Positions 8,809 to 20,100 of a DNA stretch of 64,000 bases are shown one piece after another. A program made the position numbers and the translations under genes. The notes under the pieces were generated by a model. That model did no database searches. It was given only the letters and a program-made list of their open reading frames with translations, and was not told the origin of the DNA. Within the stretch, counting starts at the first letter, position 1; each line of letters starts with the position of its first letter. This stretch comes from Hymenopus coronatus (Eukaryota > Arthropoda > Insecta > Mantodea > Hymenopodidae), in NCBI GenBank assembly GCA_030762935.1, contig CM060899.1, positions 10,889,001-10,953,000 on the forward strand, in the 5' to 3' direction.

Positions 8809-9431
8809 TCGTACAAGCCCGAGGTGAGCCCCAAAGTGGATGGTGGGCATTTACAACACCTACCAAAAGTAAAGGTGTTGGTAGTTGAGAAACTAGATCC
8901 CCTAAATCACTGAGTGAGAGGTCGTCACTCGGAGGAAGGTATATATTGCAAATGGTAAAACTGGTATGTGACAGCTTAATCCTTACAGCTACTGACTGGA
9001 TGTCGGACTGTAGTGATACAGATTGCGCGAATATATTATCTCTGATGAGCATCATAGTGCCTCCGTGCGCAGGTACACCCTCTTCCGATGATAGATCACA
9101 CCTTACAGGGCTGTACAGTTTGATTTTGAAGCTGTCTTGTGGACGGAGCTTAGTCTCTTGCAAACATACGACGAAAGGATTGTTCTGGTTAAACAGCATG
9201 TTCAAGCTCAGGTCGATGTGTTCTTACTCCACGTAAGTTCCATTGTAGAATATCTATGTTCTTTATAATGGGATAAGTTGTACATTGTGGTTGTTTCTAT
9301 TTTGAAGGCTGCGGAGGTCGGTTGAGTTTATTCTTTTTAGGTGTCGGGAAGACACCTTCTATGGGAGGATGGTCTTGCCTCTTTGTCACTGTCCTTCTGG
9401 CAGTGAGGGCAGTATCACCTTCCTCCATCTC
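8809..9431 (-). pseudogene. Copy B (old LINE), ORF2 N-terminus and ORF1 C-terminus
   Basis: This is the continuation of B beyond copy C. On the minus strand, 8809 to about 9240 encodes the first ~150 residues of the endonuclease (FVVCLQETKLRPQD, DLSSEEGVPAHGGTMML, NAHHPLWGSPRAC). The initiating WNIRG region is damaged near 9215-9250. From ~9250 to 9431 the last codons of ORF1 are recognisable by the EME...LTARRTV-like block and the downstream basic segment. Copy D begins at 9432 and the rest of B's ORF1 does not reappear on D's other side. Confidence 0.8.
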
Positions 9432-9889
9432 CCCCCCAGGGGCCTACTACGGTAGGTACGGGTTAGGCGCACCCGGGGTCCCGAGCCACCTTGACTCCTT
9501 CTGTGGGCAACCTCAGAGTGGTGAGGGAGTCAGTAGGTCAAAATGCCCACCCACGTGTAGGCCGTGCGTGGAGACCCGTGTCGGTGAAAAGGAATATCCT
9601 GGTTGGTTGAGGGTTGCGTACCTGAGCCTGGGCTTCTGTCTTTCAGTAACTGGGGAGGGTGCGCAGCCTAATACACCGCTTTGGTTTCTGATTTGCCTAA
9701 ACGGGAGGCTAGGGACTAACCCACCCCTAGTCAATCGGCCAGGACTAGGTATTACACCGAACTCCAGGGTGAGTGGGACGGCGAGCCCGCTATATCCCCT
9801 GTGTAGCCCTGTCACCCCAGTGGGGTGACCCCTCGTTGGGCTCCGTGGTGGGTGGGGAGCACTGGGGGATGAATTTATACCATTTTTTT

Positions 9890-11345
9890 ATGGCACCAAA
9901 ACCAAAACCCCCTATTTTAAATGCAAACGTTGGAAAGGAAGTAGTCGAGTCATGTGGTCCTCGCTACTTGGTTATTCATAGGACAGAGGAAGGTAAGAAG
10001 TTCCTTACGGTGAGCCCTTTTACTATCCAAAAGGGTCTCGATGCCATTGCTGGTCCGGTCAAATCTTGCGTTCGAGCTCGCAACGGTACACTTCTTGTCG
10101 AAGCCAACTCCGCCTCGCAAGCTGCAAGGCTACTTAAAGCCACCACGTTAGCCAGCTATCCAGTGAAGGTCGAGGTGCACAAGTCGCTGAACTCCTCCCG
10201 CGGTGTAGTAACAACCCGCGCGTTGGACGGTTTGTCCATAGAGGAGATCCAAGAAAATCTTGCGACTCAGGGTGTCTCAGCTGTTTATCGGGTACAACGT
10301 AAGATCAACGGTGAATTCCTGCCTACTCGTACCCTGTTTCTTACTTTTGATCGGGTTGATCTGCCTCAAAAGATTAGAGCAGGGTATGAAGCCATCGAAG
10401 TTAGGCCTTATATACCCAATCCGCTGAGGTGCTTTAAATGCCAACGTTTTGGTCACACTAGTGAGTTGTGTACCGGCAAGTCCACCTGCGTCCACTGCGG
10501 TGACACCTCCCACGATGGGGCTTGTGCTTCAGCTCCATCGTGTGTGAACTGTAACGGGGAACACCCATCTAGTTCCCGAGACTGCCCCCGTTTTGCAGAG
10601 GAACGAGCGATCCAGGAGATACGGGTGAAAGAGAAGGTGTCCTTCTTGGAAGCCCGGAAGCTCCTGCGACTCCGCCAACCCTCTGCCCCGAGGTCCGGTA
10701 CCTATAGCTCAGTTGCAGCTAAACCGGTACCGCGTCGGGAAATCGCAACACAGACCGGCGATATGAACGGGGCTACAATTGCGGAAAAGGTTATTTTAGC
10801 CCAAGCGCTGCCAAAGCCTTCGGCACCTACACCCAAGTTGGTATCAACATCTGCCAAATCCGCCAGCTTACAGAATAGTCTTGCACACTTGTCACCTAAA
10901 GCCTCGACCTCCGGAACTAAAGCTATTAAATTCACGACGTCTTCTGCCCCAGAAAAACAGTTTAAGACCAAGTATGTACGACAAGACTTTGAAAGAGAAT
11001 GTGCAATCTATTACCAAGTCATCTAAAGGTAAGAAAAGTTCACGCAACTCCACACGTGTATCCTCCTCTGAAGGGTCATCTGGGGAGGAGGGCGTGAATC
11101 GGCGACGGCCGTCTTCGCCGATCAGCACATCCAATCGGTTCGAACTACTCGGACCGAAAACTGCTCTTGAAAAAGGGACCTCCCTTGTGGAGGAGATGGA
11201 CCAGGAGGACTCTGCCGCCACTGCCAGAGGGACAGTGCGGAAACGGCAGGATCGTGCTCCTGAAAATAGTACTAGCCCAACGCCTAAGAAGAACAAATTG
11301 AACCGACCAGCTAATCCCAATCTGCAGAAGCGTCTTTCGATTTGA
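9890..11345 (+). pseudogene. Copy D ORF1, frameshifted
   Basis: The ORF1 starts at 9890 with a distinctive N-terminus (MAPKPKPPILNANV). A T-run of seven upstream places the ATG at 9773 in frame, which would extend the protein by 39 residues. All three CCHC knuckles are intact. A 2-nt deletion near 10988 shifts the frame, so the main reading frame stops at 11026. The remaining C-terminal tail stays open in another frame to 11345. The RNA-binding knuckles would survive in the shortened product, but the basic C-terminal tail would be lost. Confidence 0.9.
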
Positions 11346-11367
11346 TACTTATCCCATAATATACTCA

Positions 11368-11397
11368 ATGGCTATCCTCCATTGGAACATACGCGGA
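11368..11397 (+). pseudogene. Copy D ORF2, piece 1 (first 10 codons)
   Basis: The ORF2 start codon and the WNIRG endonuclease motif of D end where copy E is inserted. The last 12 bases, 11386-11397, are the target-site duplication of E. Confidence 0.9.
11386..11397 (+). repeat. Target-site duplication of copy E (left copy)
   Basis: AACATACGCGGA at 11386-11397 is repeated exactly at 23157-23168, on either side of E. It restores D's ORF2 reading across the insertion. Confidence 0.95.
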
Positions 11398-11856
11398 CCC
11401 CCCAGGGGCCTACTACGGTAGGTACGGGTTAGGCGCACCCGGGGTCCCGAGCCACCTTGACTCCCTCTGTGGGCAACCTCAGAGTGGTGAGGGAGTCAGT
11501 AGGTGAAAATGCCCACCCACGTGTAGGCCGTGCGTGGAGACCCGTGTCGGTGAAGAGGAATATCCTGGTTGGTTGAGGGTTGCGTACCTGAGCCTGGGCT
11601 TCTGTCTTTCAGTAACTGGGGAGGGTGCGCAGCCTAATACACCGCTTTGGTTTCTGATTTGCCTAAACGGGAGGCTAGGGACTAACCCACCCCTAGTCAA
11701 TCGGCCAGGACTAGGTATTACACCGAACTCCAGGGTGAGTGGGACGGCGAGCCCGCTATATCCCCTGTGTAGCCCTGTCACCCCAGTGGGGTGACCCCTC
11801 GTTGGGCTCCGTGGTGGGTGGGGAGCACTGGGGGATGAATTTATACCATTTTTTCT

Positions 11857-13308
11857 ATGGCACCAAAACAAAAACCCCTTAATAAAGAAGTTGGAAAGGA
11901 AGTAGTCGAGTCATGTGGTCCTCGCTACTTGGTCATTCATAGGACAGAGGAAGGTAAGAAGTTCCTTACGGTGAGCCCTTTTACTATCCAAAAGGGTCTC
12001 GATGCCATTGCTGGTCCTGTTAAGTCCTGCGTTCGAGCTCGCAATGGTACACTTCTTGTCGAAGCCAACTCCGCCTCGCAAGCTGCAAGAATACTTAAAG
12101 CCACCATGTTAGCCAGCTATCCAGTGAAGGTCGAGGTGCACAAGTCGCTGAACTCCTCCCGCGGTGTAATAACAACCCGCGCGTTGGACGGTTTGTCAAT
12201 TGAGGAGATCCAAGAAAATCTTGCGACTCAGGGTGTCTCAGCTGTTTATCGGGTACAACGTAAGATCAACGGTGAATTCCTGCCTACTCGTACCCTGTTT
12301 CTTACTTTTGATCGGGTTGATCTGCCTCAAAAGATTAGGGCAGGGTATGAAGCCATCGAAGTTAGGCCTTATATACCCAATCCGCTGAGGTGCTTTAAAT
12401 GCCAACGTTTTGGTCACACTAGTGAGTTGTGTACCGGCAAGTCCACCTGCGTCCACTGCGGTGACATCTCCCACGATGGGGCTTGTGCTTCAGCTCCATC
12501 GTGTGTGAACTGTAACGGGGAACACCCATCTAGTTCCCGAGACTGCCCCCGTTTTGCAGAGGAACGAGCGATCCAGGAGATACGGGTGAAAGAGAAGGTG
12601 TCCTTCTTGGAAGCCCGGAAGCTCCTGCGACTCCGCCAACCCTCTGCCCCGAGGTCCGGTACCTATAGCTCAGTTGCAGCTAAACCGGTACCGCGTCGGG
12701 AAATCGCAACACAGACCGGCGATATGAACGGGGCTACAATTGCGGAAAAGGTTATTTTAGCCCAAGCGCTGCCAAAGCCTTCGGCACCTACACCCAAGTT
12801 GGTATCAACATCTGCCAAATCCGCTAGCTTACAGAATAGTCCTGCACAGTTGTCACCGAAAGCCTCGACCTCTGGAACTAAAGTTGGTAAATTCACGACG
12901 TCTTCTGCCCCGGAAAAACAGTTTAAGACCAAGTATGTACGACAAGACTTCTTGAAAGAGAATGTGCAATCTATTACCAAGTCATCTAAAGGTAAGAAAA
13001 GTTCACGCAACTCCACACGTGTATCCTCCTCTGAAGGGTCATCTGGGGAGGAGGGCGTGAATCGGCGACGGCCGTCTTCGCCGATCAGCACATCCAATCG
13101 GTTCGAACTACTTGGACCTAAAACTGCTCTTGAAAAAGGGACCTCCCTTGTGGAGGAGATGGACCAGGAGGATTCTGCCGCCACTGCCAGAGGGACAGTG
13201 CGGAAACGGCAGGATCGTGCTCCTGAAAATAGTACTAGCCCAACGCCTAAGAAGAACAAATTGAACCGACCAGCTAATCCCAATCTGCAGAAGCGTCTTT
13301 CGATTTGA
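11857..13308 (+). CDS. LINE ORF1 RNA-binding protein (copy E)
   Basis: This intact 483 aa ORF1 is two residues shorter than in C because of the MAPKQKPLNKEV N-terminus. The three CCHC knuckles and the basic C-terminal tail are unchanged. It carries ISHDG in the second knuckle where C has TSHDG, and GVITTR where C has GVVTTR. The upstream T-run is six plus a C. The protein could still be made from E even though its ORF2 is broken. Confidence 0.9.
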   Translation: MAPKQKPLNKEVGKEVVESCGPRYLVIHRTEEGKKFLTVSPFTIQKGLDAIAGPVKSCVRARNGTLLVEANSASQAARILKATMLASYPVKVEVHKSLNSSRGVITTRALDGLSIEEIQENLATQGVSAVYRVQRKINGEFLPTRTLFLTFDRVDLPQKIRAGYEAIEVRPYIPNPLRCFKCQRFGHTSELCTGKSTCVHCGDISHDGACASAPSCVNCNGEHPSSSRDCPRFAEERAIQEIRVKEKVSFLEARKLLRLRQPSAPRSGTYSSVAAKPVPRREIATQTGDMNGATIAEKVILAQALPKPSAPTPKLVSTSAKSASLQNSPAQLSPKASTSGTKVGKFTTSSAPEKQFKTKYVRQDFLKENVQSITKSSKGKKSSRNSTRVSSSEGSSGEEGVNRRRPSSPISTSNRFELLGPKTALEKGTSLVEEMDQEDSAATARGTVRKRQDRAPENSTSPTPKKNKLNRPANPNLQKRLSI

Positions 13309-13330
13309 AACTTATCCCATAATATACTCA

Positions 13331-15170
13331 ATGGCTATCCTCCATTGGAACATACGCGGAATTCGACCACATCGACCAGAGCTTGACTTGTTGCTGCGCC
13401 AGCATGAACCCTTGGCTGTATGTTTACAAGAGACGAAGCTCCGTCCACAGGACACCGTTACCATCAGGCAGTACTCCTCCGTACGATGTGATTTATCCCC
13501 GGAGGACGGTGTCCCGGCACATGGGGGCACTATGATGCTTATTCGAGATGATATTTTTGCCAACTCCGTACCCATACAATCTGCAATCCAGTCCGTTGCT
13601 GTCAGCATTAAGCTACCCTCCGCTTCATTCACCATTTGCAGTATCTATTTGCCTCCATCTGCGGACCTCTCGCACAGCGACTTAGAACACCTCATTTCGC
13701 AGTTGCCACCACCGTTTTTATTGGTAGGCGACGTCAATGCCCATCACCCTCTTTGGGGCTCTCCTCGGGCTTGTGCGAGAGGTACGCTACTTAAAGACTT
13801 CTTGGATAGTCAGAATCTTGCTCTCTTGAACACCGGAGAGCCCACCTTTCTATCTGACGCATTTCATAGTTTTTCACACATTGACATTGCAATTTGTTCC
13901 CCTCAGCTGGCAGTCACCTTATGCTGGAATATCATCTCGGATTTGCATTCTAGTGACCACTTTCCTTGTCGTATTAGTGTCTTGACACCCGTTGTATGTT
14001 CCACCCGTTTACCTAGTTGGCGCCTAGACCACGCCAGCTGGGAACTGTACTCCCACTTGGCTGAATTTAGCTACGAAGAGCACGACTCTGTGAACCACTT
14101 GGTCGAACATCTTACAGGGACCATTCTTTCTGCTGCTGAGCAATCCATTCCGCGTTCGACTGGCTACAGCCGTCGATTTCCGGTACCTTGGTGGACCGCT
14201 GACTGTCGGGATGCTATTCGCGCTCGCAGACGAGCTCTACGGGTTTTCCAGCGTTTTCCTACACTGGATAACCTGATACACTATAAACGGATGCGTGCAC
14301 ATTCTAGGCGGGTTATTAAGGATAGCAAAAAGATGTCATGGAATAAATTCGTGGGTTCCTTTAATCGACATACACCTTCCTCTGTCGTATGGGATAAGTT
14401 AAGACGTGTGGCTGGGAAACCGAACCATATGCCCATCGCCGGTCTCAAAACACCTACCGGAGCTGTTGTTGATACATTTGACGTGGCGAATACTTTAGGC
14501 AGTGCTTTCGCTCAGGTGTCTAGCTCAGGCAACTATTCCCCTGAGTTTCTTACAGTTAAGAACCAGGTGGAATCTCAAGAATTCTCGTTTCTTTCTGGCA
14601 ACCTTGAGGATTATAATCGCCTTTTCACCCTGGCAGAGCTAGACAATGCACTCTCCTCTTCACGACACTCAGCACCAGGTCCAGATGGTATCCACGTCCA
14701 AATGTTGCAACATCTCTCTCCTGATGGCAAAGATTTCCTACTCGAGGTCTATAATCGTGTCTGGGTTGATGGCATTTTTCCAGACAAGTGGCGGGAGGCC
14801 ACCATCATACCCATTCTTAAACCTGGAAAGGACCGCCATCTTCCTTCCAGTTACCGTCCTATTTCCCTCACCAGTTGCGTTTGCAAGGTGATGGAACGCA
14901 TGATCAATGGACGGTTGGTGTGGTGGCTGGAATCCCACAATCTTCTGACGAACATCCAGTGTGGCTTTCGACGACGACGACGTTCAACTGCTGACCACCT
15001 TGTCTCTCTGTCAACTCAGATTATGGACGGGTTTCTTAAGAACAGCCCCACAGTTGGGATATTTTTTGACCTCGAGAAGGCCTACGACACGTGTTGGCGG
15101 GCGGGAATATTGCGTTCTCTGCACAACTGGAACATACGTGGACGCCTACCGTTGGTCATTCAGGAGTTTA
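13331..15170 (+). pseudogene. Copy E ORF2, N-terminal part (endonuclease and first half of RT)
   Basis: This part covers ORF2 residues 1-613: the whole endonuclease, the linker and RT up to VIQEF. Near 14970 a CGA triplet has been gained (four CGA units instead of three), which adds one arginine to the FRRRR stretch. The frame then runs into F, where read-through would add only seven codons (TPRGLLR) before a stop. The FFDLEKAYD aspartate is retained but the VDD active site lies in the other part at 21059-22911. Confidence 0.93.
15158..15170 (+). repeat. Target-site duplication of copy F (left copy)
   Basis: ATTCAGGAGTTTA at 15158-15170 recurs at 21046-21058. The match can be stretched to 15 bp because the preceding TC also fits the end of F's CAT tail. 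Confidence 0.95.
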
Positions 15171-15629
15171 CCCCCAGGGGCCTACTACGGTAGGTACGGG
15201 TTAGGCGCACCCGGGGTCCCGAGCCACCTTGACTCCCTCTGTGGGCAACCTCAGAGTGGTGAGGGAGTCAGTAGGTCAAAATGCCCACCCACGTGTAGGC
15301 CGTGCGTGGAGACCCGTGTCGGTGAAGAGGAATATCCTGGTTGGTTGAGGGTTGCGTACCTGAGCCTGGGCTTCTGTCTTTCAGTAACTGGGGAGGGTGC
15401 GCAGCCTAATACATCGCTTTGGTTTCTGATTTGCCTAAACGGGAGGCTAGGGACTAACCCACCCCTAGTCAATCGGCCAGGACTAGGTATTACACCGAAC
15501 TCCAGGGTGAGTGGGACGGCGAGCCCGCTATATCCCCTGTGTAGCCCTGTCACCCCAGTGGGGTGACCCCTCGTTGGGCTCCGTGGTGGGTGGGGAGCAC
15601 TGGGGGATGAATTTATACCATTTTTTTTT

Positions 15630-17087
15630 ATGGCACCAAAACTTAAACCCCTGATTTCAAATAAAGACGTTGGAAAGGAAGTAGTCGAGTCATGTGGTCC
15701 TCGCTACTTGGTTATTCATAGGACAGAGGAAGGTAAGAAGTTCCTTACGGTGAGCCCTTTTACTATCCAAAAGGGTCTCGATGCCATTGCTGGTCCTGTT
15801 AAATCCTGCGTTCGAGCTCGCAATGGCACACTTCTTGTCGAAGCCAACTCCGCCTCGCAAGCTGCAAGGATACTCAAAGCCACCATGTTAGCCAGCTATC
15901 CAGTGAAGGTCGAGGTGCACAAGTCGCTGAACTCCTCCCGCGGTGTAGTAACAACCCGCGCGTTGGACGGTTTGTCTATTGAGGAGATCCAAGAAAATCT
16001 AGCGACTCAGGGTGTCTCAGCTGTTTATCGGGTACAACGTAAGATCAACGGTGAATTCCTGCCTACTCGTACCCTGTTTCTTACTTTTGATCGGGTTGAT
16101 CTGCCTCAAAAGATTAGAGCAGGGTATGAAGCCATCGAAGTTAGGCCTTATATACCCAATCCGCTGAGGTGCTTTAAATGCCAACGTTTTGGTCACACTA
16201 GTGAGTTGTGTACCGGCAAGTCCATCTGCGTCCACTGCGGTGACATCTCCCACGATGGGGCCTGTGCTTCAGCTCCATCGTGTGTGAACTGTAACGGGGA
16301 ACACCCATCTAGTTCCCGAGACTGCCCCCGTTTTGCAGAGGAACGAGCGATCCAGGAGATACGGGTGAAAGAGAAGGTGTCCTTCTTGGAAGCCCGGAAG
16401 CTCCTGCGACTCCGCCAACCCTCTGCCCCGAGGTCCGGTACCTATAGCTCAGTTGCAGCTAAACCGGTACCGCGTCGGGAAATCGCAACACAGACCGGCG
16501 ATATGAACGGGGCTACAATTGCGGAAAAGGTTATTTTAGCCCAAGCGCTGCCAAAGCCTTCGGCACCTACACCCAAGTTGGTATCAACATCTGCCAAATC
16601 CGCTAGCTTACAGAATAGTCCTGCACAGTTGTCACCGAAAGCCTCGACCTCTGGAACTAAAGTTGGTAAATTCACGACGTCTTCTGCCCCGGAAAAACAG
16701 TTTAAGACCAAGTATGTACGACAAGACTTCTTGAAAGAGAATGTGCAATCTATTACCAAGTCATCTAAAGGTAAGAAAAGTTCACGCAACTCCACACGTG
16801 TATCCTCCTCTGAAGGGTCATCTGGGGAGGAGGGCGTGAATCGGCGACGGCCGTCTTCGCCGATCAGCACATCCAATCGGTTCGAACTACTTGGACCTAA
16901 AACTGCTCTTGAAAAAGGGACCTCCCTTGTGGAGGAGATGGACCAGGAGGATTCTGCCGCCACTGCCAGAGGGACAGTGCGGAAACGGCAGGATCGTGCT
17001 CCTGAAAATAGTACTAGCCCAACGCCTAAGAAGAACAAATTGAACCGACCAGCTAATCCCAATCTGCAGAAGCGTCTTTCGATTTGA
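15630..17087 (+). CDS. LINE ORF1 RNA-binding protein (copy F)
   Basis: This intact 485 aa ORF1 has the MAPKLKPLISNKDV N-terminus, like C and L. The codon before the second knuckle encodes Ile (KSICVHC) where other copies have Thr; the zinc ligands are unaffected. All three CCHC knuckles and the KKNKLNRP tail are present. T-run of nine upstream, so the upstream ATG is out of frame. Confidence 0.93.
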   Translation: MAPKLKPLISNKDVGKEVVESCGPRYLVIHRTEEGKKFLTVSPFTIQKGLDAIAGPVKSCVRARNGTLLVEANSASQAARILKATMLASYPVKVEVHKSLNSSRGVVTTRALDGLSIEEIQENLATQGVSAVYRVQRKINGEFLPTRTLFLTFDRVDLPQKIRAGYEAIEVRPYIPNPLRCFKCQRFGHTSELCTGKSICVHCGDISHDGACASAPSCVNCNGEHPSSSRDCPRFAEERAIQEIRVKEKVSFLEARKLLRLRQPSAPRSGTYSSVAAKPVPRREIATQTGDMNGATIAEKVILAQALPKPSAPTPKLVSTSAKSASLQNSPAQLSPKASTSGTKVGKFTTSSAPEKQFKTKYVRQDFLKENVQSITKSSKGKKSSRNSTRVSSSEGSSGEEGVNRRRPSSPISTSNRFELLGPKTALEKGTSLVEEMDQEDSAATARGTVRKRQDRAPENSTSPTPKKNKLNRPANPNLQKRLSI

Positions 17088-17109
17088 AACTTATCCCATA
17101 ATATACTCA

Positions 17110-20100
17110 ATGGCTATCCTCCATTGGAACATACGCGGAATTCGACCACATCGACCAGAGCTTGACTTGTTGCTGCGCCAGCATGAACCCTTGGCTGTAT
17201 GTTTACAAGAGACGAAGCTCCGTCCACAGGACACCGTTACCATCAGGCAGTACTCCTCCGTACGATGTGATTTATCCCCGGAGGACGGTGTCCCGGCACA
17301 TGGGGGCACTATGATGCTTATTCGAGATGATATTTTTGCCAACTCCGTACCCATACAATCTGCAATCCAGTCCGTTGCTGTCAGCATTAAGCTACCCTCC
17401 GCTTCATTCACCATTTGCAGTATCTATTTGCCTCCATCTGCGGACCTCTCGCACAGCGACTTAGAACACCTCATTTCACAGTTGCCACCACCCTTTTTAT
17501 TGGTAGGCGACGTGAATGCCCATCACCCTCTTTGGGGCTCTCCTCGGGCTTGTGCGAGAGGTACGCTACTTAAAGACTTCTTGGATAGTCAGAATCTTGC
17601 TCTCTTGAACACCGGAGAGCCCACCTTTCTATCTGACGCATTTCATAGTTTTTCACACATTGACATTGCAATTTGTTCCCCTCAGCTGGCAGTCACCTTA
17701 TGCTGGAATATCATCTCGGATTTGCATTCTAGTGACCACTTTCCTTGTCGTATTAGTGTCTTGACACCCGTTGTATGTTCCACCCGTTTACCTAGTTGGC
17801 GCCTAGACCACGCCAGCTGGGAACTGTACTCCCACTTGGCTAAATTTAGCTACGAAGAGCACGACTCTGTGAACCACTTGGTCGAACATCTTACAGGGAC
17901 CATTCTTTCTGCTGCTGAGCAATCCATTCCGCGTTCGACTGGCTACAGCCGTCGATTTCCGGTACCTTGGTGGACCGCTGACTGTCGGGATGCTATTCGC
18001 GCTCGCAGACGAGCTCTACGGGTTTTCCAGCGTTTTCCTACACTGGATAACCTGATACACTATAAACGGATGCGTGCACATTCTAGGCGGGTTATTAAGG
18101 ATAGCAAAAAGATGTCATGGAATAAATTCGTGGGTTCCTTTAATCGACATACACCTTCCTCTGTCGTATGGGATAAGTTAAGACGTGTGGCTGGGAAACC
18201 GAACCATATGCCCATCGCCGGTCTCAAAACACCTACCGGAGCTGTTGTTGACACATTTGACGTGGCGAATACTTTAGGCAGTGCTTTCGCTGAGGTGTCT
18301 AGCTCAGGCAACTATTCCCCTGAGTTTCTTACAGTTAAGAACCAGGTGGAATCTCAAGAATTCTCGTTTCTTTCTGGCAACCTTGAGGATTATAATCGCC
18401 TTTTCACCCTGGCAGAGCTAGACAATGCACTCTCCTCTTCACGACACTCAGCACCAGGTCCAGATGGTATCCACGTCCAAATGTTGCAACATCTCTCTCC
18501 TGATGGCAAAGATTTCCTACTCGAGGTCTATAATCGTGTCTGGGTTGATGGCATTTTTCCAGACAAGTGGCGGGAGGCCACCATCATACCCATTCTTAAA
18601 CCTGGAAAGGACCGCCATCTTCCTTCCAGTTACCGTCCTATTTCCCTCACCAGTTGCGTTTGCAAGGTGATGGAACGCATGATCAATGGACGGTTGGTGT
18701 GGTGGCTGGAATCCCACAATCTTCTGACGAACATCCAGTGTGGCTTTCGACGACGACGTTCAACTGCTGACCACCTTGTCGCTCTGTCAACTCAGATTAT
18801 GGACGGGTTTCTTAAGAACAGCCCCACAGTTGGGATATTTTTTGACCTCGAGAAGGCCTACGACACGTGTTGGCGGGCGGGAATATTGCGTTCTCTGCAC
18901 AACTGGAACATACGTGGACGCCTACCGTTGGTCATGCAGGAGTTTATGCGGGACCGCGTTTTTCGAGTGAGGGTGGGTTCGGTTTTTTCTAACCATTTTA
19001 TTCAAGAGAACGGAGTGCCGCAGGGCTCGGTACTCAGCGTGACTCTATTTGCTATTGCGATAAATTCCATATCACTATGTGTGCCTCAAGGTGTCTCTTC
19101 CTGTTTATTCGTGGACGACTTTGCCATCTTCTGTACTTCTCAGCGTACACCGTTTTTGGAACGCCGTCTCCAGCGGTGTTTGGACAATCTCTATGCATGG
19201 AGCTCGAAACACGGTTTTCGTTTCTCCGCTGAGAAGACAGTCTGCGTTAACTTCTGGCGCCGTAAGTGGCATATGCCGCCGTCTCTTCGACTCGGGCCAG
19301 ATTTACTTCCTTTCGCAGACGAGGCGAGATTCCTTGGTTTGATCTTCGATCGGAAACTTTGTTGGGCACCACAAATAGCACAGCTTAGAGCACGATGTGA
19401 CCGTTCTCTAAATCTTTTACGGATACTAAGTGGCAAGTCTTGGGGTGCGGATCGGACGACATTGCTCAGTCTTTATCGTGCTGTGATTCGTTCGAAGTTG
19501 GACTATGGCAGCATTGTGTATTCTTCAGCTCGACCTTCAGTGCTCAGAAGGTTAGACACAGTCCATAACCAGGGCATCCGTGTGGCCGTTGGAGCTTTTC
19601 CAACGAGCCCAGTTGTTAGCCTCTACGCCGAATCGGGAGAACCTCCTCTGCGTTGTCGGCGTGATGTCCTGCTTGCTAATTATGGCTGTGGGCTGAAGTG
19701 TATGCCTGGGCATCCAACTTATCACGCGTTTTTCTCCCCTGAGCTGCACGAGCGATACTGCCTCCGCTCCCTGAGCCCCAGGCCAGCAGGTTTTCGTTTC
19801 CGTGAGCTTCTACGCCAGCACCATGTTGACATTCCTCGGCTGTTATCCAAGGGAGAGAGTATACACCCCCCTTGGTTACGCACTACCTCCCATGTCGATC
19901 TCGGGATGATGCTCTACGGGAAATCTGTTACGCCTCTTGATAGTATTCGTCGTTGCTTTTTAGAATTTTTATCCAAATACAGTGGCCGTATTTGTATTTA
20001 CACCGATGGTAGTAAGAGCCCCGACGGTGTTGGATGTGCCTTCGTAACTGGCACCGCAACTTCTACTTACGGTTTGCCTAGTTGCACATCTATATATTCT

